Assembly: GCA_009733775.1 (NCBI GenBank)
Contig: WOGZ01000057.1
Location: forward strand, 1-64,000
DNA length: 64,000 bases
Reading direction: 5' to 3'
Source: Alectoria sarmentosa
Lineage: Eukaryota; Ascomycota; Lecanoromycetes; Lecanorales; Parmeliaceae
Below the pieces are notes generated by a model, which saw nothing but the letters and a program-made list of their open reading frames with translations, was not told the origin of the DNA and ran no database searches. Position numbers and translations under genes: made by a program. This document shows, in pieces, positions 1 to 11,429 of the stretch. Positions within the stretch are counted from its first letter, which is position 1. The number at the start of each line of letters is the position of its first letter.

Positions 1-442
1 TATTGAAACTACTCGGCTACTAGTTATTCCGCTCCGCAATCTGTTCTCGCAACAATATGGTTGACCGGTGGCAAAATGAACAGGCTGCCATCTCGTATGC
101 GCACTCGCACCTTCGCCAAAGGGTTCTGTAGTCGTTTTAAGTAGTATTCTCAAATGCGATAACGAGAATGGAGAAAGGACTTTGTTGTAGGTATTTACAG
201 TTTTTGATTGGTATATTCTCTTCATCTTTGATAGAACCTCATCAAGAGGCCCATCCGAAAAACAGGAAAGGGGAAGGCATCTAGCATACAGTGGCGCACC
301 CACACAAAATGTGAGCGCATTCTCGCGCTCGATCTCAAGCAGTAGACTTGTGACAGCCAACCAAGAAAAGAGAGAAGAGTCTATCCCGCACGCCCCAACG
401 CCTCGCTGTCATCATGTCAAGGCACTCATTCCATCGTACAGT
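1..442. other. Non-coding flank
   Basis: This stretch lies downstream of the 3' end of the C2H2 gene on the minus strand. I see no conserved reading frame, tRNA or repeat in it. The short open frames overlapping 311-674 on the plus strand are antisense to the zinc-finger exon. Confidence 0.6.
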
Positions 443-2831
443 CTATTGTTTCTGCCCTTTCATCAGCACCTGCACCTGCCTTTCCAACTTTTCCAACCTT
501 TCGTCTTTCTCTTGCAGTTCTTTCTTCAGTTTCTTTACCTCCTGTTCGAGATCCTCTTCACCACCGCCATCACCGCCACCATCGTCCGGTACGGCTCTCC
601 TACGCTTTCTCCCCGGCCTTGAAGCCCCAGAAGTCATATTTTGTGCACCCTCTGAAGCCTCCTTTTGCGTCTGATCGGCGCCAGCTTCTCGGTGGACCCG
701 GCGGAGGTGTTCGGCCAAGTTTTCCTTGCGCGAGAAGCCTACGCCAACATGTCGCTTGCAATCTGGATATGGGCACATGCAAGATGCTTTGGGCCCGCCA
801 TGTTGGCGATGTACTTCTCGTTGATGGCGAAGGAGACCGCCGGAATAGGTGAAGCCGCGGATGTTTTCGCATTCGGGCTCTTTGCAGACGAAGGGTCTCT
901 CGTGTTTATCCATGTGTTTTCTATGACCAGAATGTCAGCGTGTACGTCCCGATACTCGGATAGGTAAAATGGGTTGACTCGCCTCCATTCGCACTTCCTC
1001 GAAAACACAGGCGGCTGCTGTTGTGCGTGTTCCGCATGGTCGCAATATAGCAAGCCTTCTGCATTTCGAGGAGCTTCTTGAGACCTGCGGCTACTTTGAC
1101 GAGAACCCGTACTTTCGGCCATACTTGGAGATGGCATCAAAGGCATGCTAGGGCTCAGTACATTTGGCGGGAGCACCGGAACATAGGACGAAGTTGTCTG
1201 CCCGGAGGTGCTGCTACCGGGACTTGGATAGTCTTGCATATCGCTCATGTGCAACCCCAGACCAAATCCCAAGCTCCCAAGGCTTCCAGTTGCCACCTGA
1301 GGATTCCCCGTATTCGCCGTTTGGATTCGCTGAGCATAAGGTTGGACTAGACTGCTTCGTCCAGTGCGTTGCGGTGTTGTTGCGACACTTGTTGCTGGAT
1401 CGAAAGGTGACTGAGTCTGCCAAGGAGTGTAGTTGGGTGCGTATGCAGGAGATGGAACAGGGTTGATGCCTTGGCAGTAAGGCCACGTGACTGTAGAGGT
1501 CGGATAGAGGTTTGAGGGAGAATTTGATGGAGCAGATATATAAGGATACGAAGGTACACTAGTCGCGTACACAGATGTAGGCAACCTATCAACACCCGTG
1601 ATGTCTGTATCGAAAAGGTTACTCATAGGCACCTAATCCCATGACTGCGCGTGTGACTCACCATCATTACTAGCGCGTCGCGCAACGCCTGCTTGTGTTG
1701 GATGGAGCCATGAATAGTTGGGATAAGTATTTGAAGCAGGGCCAGCCCAGGCTTCGGTGGAATCTATTCCAGTGTTGTCAGTGAAGAAATCATAATTCTG
1801 TTGCCTAGAGGAGAGAGAGATACTTTGTTGCGGACTCGGCTGTGATTGGCCGCCGAGAGGTCCTGTCCGTAAGTCCCCGCCTAATTGTGCTGCTCCGTCC
1901 GCGTTGCGTGTCGGTCTTCTATTCTTGTCGCCAGAAGGTCCATAGAACATCCAGCAGACGCCCCATAAGACGAATAGTGATGGCTTGATGTTCCATGGCC
2001 AAGTAGTGTTTAGTGGACGATGACCGTTGGGCCATTCAGCAAACCATCCTTCACCGATGCGCTTCGAGTGTTGCCAGTACAGGTGCCAGTGTAGAATGTG
2101 TACTTCATCTAGATTGAGGCAGTAGCGTATGATTGCTGCCAGCGCATTCTGTCGTAGGCTCCATAGTACATGCTGAATATTAGCCACAAATTTGTCGCAA
2201 TTTAGTTCGCCACTTAAAGGATCTCCAGCTAAGCCACGATTTCGTCGTATACTGGACCCATCTTGCAGCCTAGCCAAGAGGGCATTTATTAGATACACGA
2301 GGTCCGCAAGCTTCTCGACGCTTTTGGTAATCCCAACGAGGTGGAGATCATGCTGGAGGAAAAGGCGATCGTGCGCAGCAATCGTGCAGAGGGAGAAAAG
2401 GCCATGTTTGATATGAATTTCCAGTTCTTCGAGAAGACTAGTACCTGGTCAGCATTATCACGGTCGGCATGGGTGCAAGAGACTTGGTCATTACCTAGCA
2501 ACTTGTGGGCCTGACCTATGCCTCACTGTTCGTCTGACTGCTCGTCCACGAGTTGGTACATGATTTGCAAGCTTTGTGAGGCATCGGCCGGAAGTTGAGT
2601 GAGACTTTATAAAGCTATACACGATGGTCGGTTAGCGCCATTGCCTTGATGCAGAGCTACGACTCACGCCTGTACAGTGCTGTAAGCATGTGTCTTGAGC
2701 TTAGCAGGATGAGGGAGTCTATATGACTCAACGGATGGAACGCAATCTTCAATGAGGGACTTCAGACGACCTTTGAGTCGTTGAACAAGGCGTGCAAGTT
2801 TGACGGAAATATATAGAGAAGGGCGAGCCAT
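443..2831 (-). CDS. C2H2 zinc-finger protein with C-terminal coiled coil, five exons
   Basis: Likely a nuclear DNA-binding regulator of about 705 aa. Model exons: 2831-2668, 2604-2527, 2437-1662, 1604-983 and 920-443; the sum is divisible by three. The N-terminal 340 residues are helical and Trp-rich with no recognised domain, followed by a Pro/Ser/Gln-rich middle. The C-terminal part holds the fungal zinc-finger block: a first finger ending ...FSRKCEWRKHMDKH, then two C-x4-C-x12-H type fingers (from KEPEC and CPYPDC). In the first finger CDHAEH stands where the family usually has CDHxxC, so one metal ligand is changed. The last ~40 residues form a Lys/Glu/Leu coiled coil that could dimerise. 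The final intron (921-982) needs a GC donor (GCGAGT); the GT alternative 33 nt downstream in transcription inserts 11 residues into the finger. The start ATG is the first one in frame; exons 1-2 are less certain than the rest. Confidence 0.75.
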
Positions 2832-5800
2832 GCTTAGCTTACAATGCGCGGCAGACTGATAATTGGTGGGAAAGAAAAGACATTACATTGCGTACAGATT
2901 ACGAATGAAAGGATAAATAGCGCAACGGGGCCACGCCCCTCTTATGCGAGGCCATGCTTGAAGCAACTTGCCGTACGTTGTCACAACTAATTGCTCCAAT
3001 TAGTATACGAGTATGGAGTCATCGGGGTGAATGAGCCTTCTGATGGTGAGCCACAGAAGCTGCACGATAAGAACAAAGACTCGCGCTTGACGACGTTACA
3101 TTGCTCGTCCACTCGTGCTTAATTTGGACTGCTGTTGTTGGAATGGGAGGCCTTAATGGGCGGGAAGCACGAACTCTTCATCTGCGCCGGACTGGAGCAT
3201 TTGGGACAAAATCAAACGCTAAAAATATCCGCTTGGCCTCAGCCTCCCTTAGTCCCGTTGGCTTCAAAACTTCATCCACCATCCGCCAATGAACTATCAT
3301 GGCCTTCACCAGCCTCTTTGACTATAGCGCAACCAGTAAAGCGTGACGTACAACCGCGAGCTGAAATGCCTTCAAAGCTGACTGTGTGGCTCATGGTTCC
3401 GGGAACGAAGCGCTTTTGCCGTTGGAACGAGAGAAGTCTTACACCGACTCTTCCACCACAGTCGTCACTGCGCGGTGCTGTTGATTGCATGCATGGCTGT
3501 AACATGCTAGCTGGTCGAGTCTATATCGAGTGCTTAAGTTGCGCACGGAACGAGCGAAAGAGCTGGTCGCCTTTTGCTCCCTTGCGTGCCAGCGGAGCAT
3601 GACATGCCGAGGGTCGGCCGTACGTCTTTCGCAACAGACAATCGCTCAATTGACTGGGTCCCAAATCTTCGACCTAGCGGCCACTTCCGAACCTAGCGCT
3701 TTGTTAGTGCGAGCCTCAACGCTATTGCTTCCGACGTAAGAAACAAATTGTTCCTCTTTCTCACTGACGTATAGACCAACCTTTTCCAGAACGTGGACTT
3801 CACCGATTGAGTATAGCCCTGGTGAAACTCGACGCAAAGGACTAGCTGCGAGAGCCTTGCGAGGTGTCGAGCTGACTTCTCTCTTTACCCAATCATTGCA
3901 TGAGGATAGCTTTTCTCTTCATTCTTCTCGAACATCTATCCGAATAGTCAAGGGGTTCATCTTGACCTACCCCAAATTACGCACTCATCCAGGATGGTGT
4001 AATTACACTGTTGTTTGAACGGATACCGTCAGTGGATGTGAGACCGTCGAGGGTCATGTTGACTAAGAGGTAATCTGTGAAAAGAGTAGCTGAAGTTAGC
4101 GGACCAAGTCCCGCCGTTGGAGGATCAATGTTCGCATCATAGGGTACCTAGGCATGCTCACTCTGCGCACGGCTACTCAGAGCGCTGTGGAGGACGGATG
4201 GACTGGGTCACGCCTAATAAGAAAGCTACAGTAGATGCGCCACCGTGCAAGCCGGCGGATTCAACGGGTGTGAGTAGGCCCAAGGCATTGCCGAGACTGA
4301 GAAGATTGAAAAACGTAGCGGCGTATGGAGAAGTATACCTGGCCATTCGGGAGCCGGTGCGAGCGCTCTGCCGTATTTGGTACTCAACGGGCGCCAGAAC
4401 TACCAATATGGCATGGAAAGGAGACTGAATTAAGATACTCCTACATTGATAGGAATACACCTGGTCCTTCAGCAACAACAAGGTAACAACGTACATTGCA
4501 GACACAAGCGGAAAGGTAGGGCTTCCGAAGTCCGAAGGAGTTGATGGCGTAGATTCTAATGAACAGAGAGAGCTGATATTAGGAGACTAAGCCCAGTCGC
4601 CCAAATACCTGCGGTTGTGACTCATAGATTTAGGAAGATTGCGATGCTCTGAGGCAAAGGTGCCTCATTTCCAAGGGCGAGAACGAGAAGACAACAGCAG
4701 AGTGAGCGCCAGAAGCTAAAGCACGTCTAGAACCTTTGGCAAAACCTCAAATCAGAGACTTGATCATTACTCGCCTGCCTCGAGGCTCATTTTCCGAGGG
4801 ATGCGACCATGGCGTATCTTCTTGCAGGATGGATTAGGGAGCCCCGTTCTGGAAAGAGGTTTGTTCTGTCGTTCCAAACTTCATTTGTGAGCTTCGGACG
4901 ACATTCTGATGTCATATTATCGACCCGCATGACGAGCTCGTCTCAACAGGTGCAGCGGTGAATGATAGGAAGCGTGTATGATCTATGGAGTGGGCCCCAG
5001 GGTATAAGACCACGTGGCTAACACAGGACATAGCAAACCTGTATGGCAAATATCAGATGAAAGGAATATATGGAATGATCTAGACATCCGAACAGCTCGA
5101 GTCTGCTTCCGACACGCTGTAAGATACGCGTCTCACAAGCTGGCGAGCTGTGACCGCAAAGAATTGTATGGAAGATAGTCAAGGTAAATTGGCATTTGAC
5201 TGCATGAGATCTTCATTGAAACGAGCCAAAGAGCAAAGCGGCCTCGATCCCTGTTTCACCTGAAGACGTGAGTGATTTGTTTTAATTTCCAGTAGCTCCC
5301 ATGGCAGTGTGACGAGTGCGGGGGATCTTGTACCAGTGGTCAATTTCTGCACGAATATTTGATTTCGAAACTAGGATTCTGGCCGAGCTCAAGGCTCCGG
5401 CTGCGTGACGGGCAAGATCAGCAACCACAGGTTCGAACGAAATCAGGCTTGTAGCTATTGAGAGCATTGGTGCGCTTGCTGGGTTGATGAACATTCTCGA
5501 CGTTGATACGAGGGCAGTGAAAGATTGTTGAAAGGTGAGAGCTGACGCTAGGCAGGTGATACCTTCATTCCAAAGCTCATCTTCGCTCGCCTTATCAATC
5601 ATTCAGAGATGACTGAACATATCTCGTCAGACACTTGACGATCAAGACCCTAATAGCGAACGGAATTTGGCAATCAAGCTCGATTCCTAATAAAGAAATT
5701 GCTTTCCTCCTTCAGCTGCAGAACGGCAGAGCATACGAGATTGCTGATGAGCTGATGCAAGGCCAGGAACTCCTCAACAAAGCCCGTAAGGAAACTAGCA

Positions 5801-5884
5801 AACAGCACTAACCGACTCCTACAAAATGCACATGTACCCTGAATGCCTTCCATAGTATCGCTTTCACATAGCATGCTGAACCCT
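2832..5884. other. 3-kb region without a recognisable gene
   Basis: Several open frames of 60-155 codons exist on both strands (for example 3135-3602 + and 5282-5602 -), but none matches a family I know and they overlap each other in opposite senses. The frame at 5282-5602 (-) has plausible protein-like composition (hydrophobic helices, DLARHAAGALSSAR) and could be a gene remnant. I cannot support a call. Confidence 0.5.
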
Positions 5885-6779
5885 TTACACCAGACATGCT
5901 CCAAACGGCGCACTCTCTCTGAGGTCCTCCACCAAATCTTCCACATTGCTCAAATGCCTCCCTAGCAAGCCTTGCTTCTCCTCTGTCGTCTTCGTCCCCG
6001 CTTGCCTCCCTACTCCCTCTCCACCATCAATTCTCTTACTCGGACTCCTGTGCAGCCCACCTCCAGCACCATTCAAAACCGGTGTCTCGGGCATCAAGTA
6101 AAAGTACAGGAACTCCACGACCTTCATCTTCACCCCTCTACTGGTCCCCCTACTCTTAAACAAGCTCGTGACCGTCAGCAACCCATCCAGCATCTCGAAG
6201 GTCCTCGTGTTCGCTGGAGTGGCCAACAATGCGGTGACGAGTGTCAGAAGGGTCGACGATTGTATCGCAGGACAACTTGTCGGGTCCAGGAGGTCAAGGA
6301 GCAGGTTCATGTAGATTTCGCGAGCGAAGAGGGAGCGGGAGGGCGGGTGGACGAGGAGGGTGCCTTGGAGAAGCTCGAGAGTCGAGACGATGAGGAGGTC
6401 GTTCTGGCCATTCGAAGTTTTGGAAAGGAGGCGCTCCAGGCATGCTATCAGCCTGATGGCAACTATAAGTATAATGATTAGCACACTGCTCTGAAGCCAA
6501 GAAGGAGAGGGGTTGGTTGGCAGGAGTACCATTCCACTCAAACCCTTCTTGCAGCTTAAAGAATTCTCGGAAGGCGGGATCGTCTTTCAACGATGACAGC
6601 TCCTTTGTAGTCTGCTTGGACGCTCCGTTGGCTACTACTACCGAGCTCCGGCGGTCCGTCGCGTTTCTCGAAAGGCAGATTTGGGCGAGGAGGCCTTCGA
6701 GTTGGCGGAGGCCTTTTTTGATTTTGATGCCATCATAAGAGGACAGGTAGTCGAAGGAAAGAGAGAGCAGAGACTCCAT
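5885..6779 (-). CDS. cdc14: Cdc14, Sid1-associated component of the septation initiation network
   Basis: This is the fission-yeast-type Cdc14 family, not the Cdc14 phosphatase. In that family the protein binds the kinase Sid1 at the spindle pole body and promotes septum formation. Two exons, 6779-6530 and 6462-5885, are joined across a 67-nt GT...AG intron (6463-6529) and give about 275 aa. Recognisable family segments are the N-terminus MESLLSLSFDYLSS, GLRQLEGLLAQICLS, DPAFREFFKLQEGFEWN, LLIVSTLELLQG, SLFAREIYMNLLLDLLDP and the C-terminal NVEDLVEDLRESAPFG. An in-frame ATG two codons upstream (6785) is also possible; I chose 6779 because family members begin with MESLL. The insert TKTTEEKQGLLGRHLSNVEDL is conserved too. 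A repeat element sits about 280 bp upstream and may overlap the promoter. Confidence 0.93.
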
Positions 6780-7051
6780 TTTCAATCCGATGCTTTTGGT
6801 TTAGTGTGAGCTGTCAGATGTGTCAAGGTCAAAAAAGTATTATTACGGTCAGTTTGATTGATCCACTTTGGGCAGATCGTAAACATAGCGTTGGCAGGGC
6901 ATCAAAGATCCGCCAAGCACTACGTCCGAATCAATCTAGGGGACCACCGCCGCTTTATCTAGCCTAGATGATTCAACGTATGCGGGGCGGCTACCCTAGT
7001 CCTTGATTAGGTAAAGCAAGCAGTATAAGTATGCCAGAATATCAAGACGAT

Positions 7052-8034
7052 TATTTAAGGGTGGTGATAGGTATACACCACTTTTTGATATATGTACACC
7101 ACTTTTTGATACATGTACACCCCCCCCTCGGCTAGGTAGATATAGGTTAATCAGGCGAGTAAAACTACGAACGCCAAAATCCCGAGAGTAGACCCTCGGC
7201 GCAACCCACATTTGCAGCGATTACCTATTAATCTGGGTGAACCCATCGGTGTGCTTTCCATTCCGCCGCGCAGCCTATTTCAACAAACCAATCTACCTCG
7301 GTTTATTACTCGCTGTCGCTATCGTTATCGCATTGTCACTGCGATCAGATAATCATTGCAGCCGTGCAGTCAGGCAGCCATATAATCACTGCAACCGTGT
7401 AGTCAGGTAATCAGGTAGTCAAATAGTCAGGTAGTCAGGTAGTCAGATAGCCACTGCAGCTATTGCAGTCCACTGTAGTGTTGAAATATTCAGGTTGAAT
7501 GGATTCATTAATTATTCTCCCAAAGCTCCCCTGGAGCGAACCCTATATACAATACTAATCATGTGACTGGCATGGCAACAGGCCGGAGGAGGCTGGGAAC
7601 CAACCATCTTTTCAACATGTAGCCGTGTCGCCATTGCAGCCTTGCAGTCAGATAGCCAAATAGCCAGGTAGCCAGGTAGCCAAGTAGCCGGGTAGTCAGG
7701 TAGTCAGGTAGTCAGGTAGTCAAATAGCCAAGTAGTCGGGTAAGCAGGTAGTCAGGTAGTCAGGTAGTCAGGTAGCCATTGCAGCTATTGCAGTCCACTG
7801 TAGCCGTGTCGTCATTGCAGCCTTGCAGTCAGGTAGCCAGATAGTCAGGTAACCAGGTAATCCAACTCCTTATCGTTGCGAAGGCCTATTTGACTACATA
7901 TTCCACTTTTTTCAAGAATTCCAAAAAGGGCCATGCGTCGGTAGAGGCATACAAAATAGATGGGGGTGTACATGTATCAAAAAGTGGTGTACATCTATCA
8001 AAAAGTGGTGTATACCTATCACCACCCTTATTTA
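7052..8034. mobile_element. Non-autonomous element with 66-bp terminal inverted repeats
   Basis: The ends 7058-7123 and 7963-8028 are inverted copies of each other over about 66 bp with one clear mismatch (TATATG against TAGATG). Each arm begins AGGGTGGTGATAGG and contains the motif TACACCACTTTTTGATA twice. The element is flanked by identical TATTTA hexamers (7052-7057 and 8029-8034), a possible target-site duplication; a TA duplication is equally compatible. The 840-bp interior has no transposase-like frame. It consists largely of degenerate tandem units of the type GTAGTCAG/GTAGCCAG plus duplicated blocks containing GCAGCTATTGCAGTCCACTG. I read it as a MITE or foldback-like element dependent on a transposase elsewhere. 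Family assignment is open. Confidence 0.75.
7370..7860 (+). repeat. Degenerate tandem array of 8-bp GTAGTCAG-like units
   Basis: Two clusters, about 7385-7450 and 7645-7780, consist of runs of GTAGTCAG, GTAGCCAG and GTAGTCAA. They are separated by a partly duplicated block: the GTCG-C/T-CATTGCAGCCTTGCAGTCAG segment occurs near 7627 and again near 7808, and the CAGCTATTGCAGTCCACTGTAG segment near 7458 and 7784. The array lies wholly inside the inverted-repeat element. Confidence 0.8.
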
Positions 8035-8036
8035 AA

Positions 8037-8612
8037 CCCCTGAGCATCCCTCGCTCTTTTTCCATCACGTTCGTCTTTGAATTGTCCTTTACTCACGTAT
8101 TCTTTGACTTGGACCCCACGCTACGTGAACCTCCCCCCGCCCTCACCCTCACCCTCCTCCTCCTCCTCCTCCTCCTCCTCCTCCCTCCCCAAAATATCTC
8201 CAATAATCCTCATAATATCCTTCTACTGCTTAGTTTAAAAAATCACTCATCGCACTCCTTTGACTGCGCCGACTGTATTTGCGTAGTCATGTTGATCTAT
8301 CTAGAGCCTCTATAGCATCGGCCATACGCTGCTGCTCGACGGCCGTATACGATTTGGTCTATGGTTGTGGAGTACATAGTGATTGATTCAATGTGGTAGG
8401 TAGAAAACGCGAAAATACGTCAAATGGGCTGGTTATCTCATATGGCTGGCTATCACTAAGAGCGGAACGATCGAAAGCGGGCCTGCCACGATTGGTGTGT
8501 TAGTTGGAGATGAGGAGGACGTGAGTGTGACTGCTTGAGTGATAAAGAAGGGGATGGGGATGGGGATGGGGAGGCGGAGAAGAAGGGCAAGGGGATGGGA
8601 AGGAGTACGTAC
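8037..8612. repeat. Non-coding stretch with a CTC microsatellite
   Basis: Between the element and the RPC9-like fragment there is a pure (CTC)n run at about 8154-8187, followed by AT-rich sequence. Plus-strand frame 7890-8315 runs out of the element's inverted repeat into this microsatellite and is not a credible gene. Confidence 0.6.
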
Positions 8613-8715
8613 TTCTTTGAGGACCGTGTTGACGTTTGAATGATTTTTGGGGGGTGAGGTAGGCGAGGACCTCATAGTTGGTGAGGACGGCCGATTGCGT
8701 TTCGAGGATCTTCAT
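8613..8715 (-). pseudogene. Fragment resembling RNA polymerase III subunit RPC9 (Rpc17) N-terminus
   Basis: From the ATG at 8715 the frame reads MKILETQSAVLTNYEVLAYLT, which matches the highly conserved N-terminus of RPC9, the Rpb4-like stalk subunit of RNA polymerase III. About 20 codons on, a run of six C followed by five A puts the next recognisable piece (NVNTVLKE) in another frame; removing one C would rejoin them. A strong GTACGT donor follows at 8612, but I cannot find the remaining family segments (the LTKAE... and LRP... parts) in the next 400 bp. This could be a truncated gene copy, a frameshifted gene with strongly diverged 3' exons, or an assembly error in the homopolymer. Confidence 0.45.
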
Positions 8716-9181
8716 GGGTGGTGGTGGGGCATGAAGTGTGAATGGGGTACAGAATTGACTCCGCGCATTATATTCAATCAAGTCCCCCAAAAGTCTACAT
8801 GATTTTCTCTAGTCGAGGCGAGTTGAGGTGTGCAATGATGCAGCGGCAGCGGATAATTTGACGCGACCAATATATGTATAATAAGGGCAATTGAAACTGC
8901 TGAATACATCACAAGGCTTGCTCTTTGTGATGTCTTGATTTCGCAATGTTCTAAATTCTACCAAGTCTGGTCAATCTTGTTATCCTAGCCATCAAAAGCG
9001 CCACACAAAAATTTGATGTGCCGCACACTCACTCATTCCCAGCACCCCAGTATTTGCGGACGAAAGGCTCGTTCGCTGACAACAAACACAGTATTACACA
9101 CACAAGGCACTCATCTCCAATTCTATTCACCAGAGCCACCAATCTCCCACCATTCGTCCCGGAACGAGGGAAGAATAGTCA
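8716..9181. other. Non-coding stretch
   Basis: I see no supportable gene or RNA here. The overlapping plus-strand frames at 9013-9308 are Ser/Pro/His-rich and run antisense to the 3' end of the neighbouring pseudogene. Confidence 0.5.
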
Positions 9182-11429
9182 CAGGTCCAAGCCAGCAATC
9201 ACAAGTATCGCCCATTTTGTTCTGACCTTTTCCCTCCATCGATTGCCACGTGCCAAGGCCGCTTCGACACTGTCACTGGCGACCTGGATGTTACAGCAGC
9301 CGTCGTAGAGCGCGACAGCAGTATATCTCAGCCGAACCTTATTGAACGCCTGAAATAGCACGGGAACATCCACATACTGGCTCATAATCAATCGCGGTGG
9401 AGATGCCATTAGGTGTGACAATTCAGCAGGGACTGCATGTTAGAGTCGAGTTCTTTGTTGCGAGGACTGCTTCCTTGTTGGTTCTACATAAGCTTCCCAG
9501 AATGCCCGGTCAGCCTTCGCACGAGAAATTGTGGTGATGCGTCGGCCTTTGTATCTGACGCATAAAAGGGTTGTGTCTGGATTGGCTTCCCAATCAGCTT
9601 CAATGTGCAGTGTCACATCTTCCACAGGAGAGCTTTCCGCGACGTTTTCTTGTACACTGTCGATTACATCCAGGTCCTTAAAATCATCTGGCAAACCAGG
9701 TCGTATAAGGCCCTCGGAGTTCCGCGGAATGCCACCGACATCGACATCAAGAAGCGTAAAATGTCCAATTTCCTCTATCGAATGACACTTTCCTAAGAGA
9801 CTGTTTATCACCAAAGTTCTCTTTGCTACAATCCCCATGCACCAGTGGTCCGATTGTTCCGACGTGGAGGAAATCAAGGGAATGTCATTAGGCTGATTGA
9901 GAAACAATCTCGATAGCACTTGAAGAACTAATTGTCTGGAGATGTATCTGGCTGGGGTTTCTTGGCCTGAACGCGTTGTCTCCGGCATGTTTGTTCTCTT
10001 GCCTCCTTTAGGCGAGCTGCGTTGTGACAAGACTTCCGTGCGAACGTAGAAGAGGAAGTCTGGAGATCTGAAGCCCCACGACCCTTCCACAGCCTGTAAA
10101 CTCAAAAAGGACGTATCAATTACTCGAAAGAATATTTTATAATAGTAACCCATGAAAAAGGATTGAAAGGCACAAAATGCGTTGATCTTGACACGATCAA
10201 GCATGTCTGGATCAAGAATTTCGTAGTCTTTGGCTTCCTCCCCTCGCGTTTGGCCGATTAGCCAGGTCAGAAGCTCAGAGGACTCATGTTCGAAAGTTTG
10301 CTCAAGGGCACTCAAAAGTTCGTTGTTGACCACAGGAGCATGCGCGACGGCCAAATCATTCACTTCGCTTGAAACTCTTCCGCATTCGGTGCCTCGATCT
10401 ATGAATGTGTAGTAGATGTCAGAGAATTGACCTAGTCCTAGGCGCGCCCAGGCAACTTCTCCCCAACCTCGAGCCTGACGAGGTCTAGAGAAACGAAACG
10501 CGCAGCCTGCTGACCACTTTTCCAAGCACTGCGACATCGATTGTGGACGGCTATCTCCGTTGGGAATATGCTAACACATTCCTCTGGATGAACGACGGAA
10601 ACGCTGATTGATTGTTGTCTCATGAATCCCCCGTTTGTATTAAGTCCGAGTTGATACTGATCGCGTAACAGCGTTTCTTTTGAGTATATCACGCGGCATG
10701 GCGTTTCCAAGGAATCAAATCCTTTGCCCTCTACACTGATAATATCAATACCAAGCTTCGATAGGCAAGTGGCAACTCCTGAACATCCGATGAAGCCGTG
10801 GTGAAGAAAGTGGCCTCATTACTCAAGAGCCAGACCAAGAACTGTGACATATGAGTAGACTCCTCAAGAGGCATGTACCCACTCATCACGACCTCCTGGT
10901 CTATAAGTGCTTGGCGCACAGTTTCTGCTTCAATGAAGAGCCCTCGCAAGCATGCAGTCGATCGCCAGGCATTCAAACGCGAAGCATATTGAGAACTCAG
11001 AAGATCCTCTCCAGTATCTGTAGTTTTCAGCAGCTCTGTGAGCACAGACCTCAGTACACGCCTAACCACAGATAGAGCAGCAAACGAATCGAGTGTTGCA
11101 ACAATGCAAACCATAACAGCAGTGAATCTTACCATGTCCTCGACAATATTTTCCGCATCACTACCTTGAAAGGACATCGCTCGTCCATTTGCAAGGAGTC
11201 GTATTTGCCTCCGCCATCTTTTATTAAAAGTCCGCAAGTCCATGAGCCCCTTCCGACTAATTATTTCAAACTCGTCCTGGTCAAGCAATGCCAAAAATTC
11301 TCTATCACCTGAATTTGCCGTCCACCAATTTCCCACTCTCTGGCCAAGTGTGATAAGGCTGTAGACATCGCCAACGCCAACGCCAAGGGCGACAAGAGAT
11401 CCAGGACCAACGGTCACTTGCAAAGACAT
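9182..11429 (-). pseudogene. Disrupted copy of a conserved fungal protein of unknown function
   Basis: The pieces together resemble an uncharacterised family common in filamentous ascomycetes, running from a GVGDVYSLITLGQRVGNWW N-terminus through VVNNELL, INAFCAFQSFFMGYYY and DWEANPDTTLLCVRYKGRR to LRYTAVALYDG. The parts lie in successive frames. The first runs from the ATG at 11429 (MSLQVTV) to SSDV near 10782; there one base seems missing, and the sequence continues in another frame (SGVATCLSKLGIDIISVEGKG, then METPCRV). A second single-base loss lies near 10490-10520, before GWGEVAWARLGLGQFSD. An in-frame TAA at 9442 separates the C-terminal block LMASPPRLIMSQYVDVPVLFQAFN, ending at 9182. 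No intron with credible borders explains the shifts. Sequencing indels could mimic this, but three lesions in one gene favour decay. Confidence 0.6.

Noticed and set aside
3135..3602. 155-codon plus-strand frame
   Set aside because: No family resemblance, no clear promoter, and overlapped by an antisense frame of similar quality.
5674..5946. Minus-strand frame overlapping the cdc14 3' end
   Set aside because: It is another phase of the cdc14 C-terminal exon and its trailer; composition is not protein-like.
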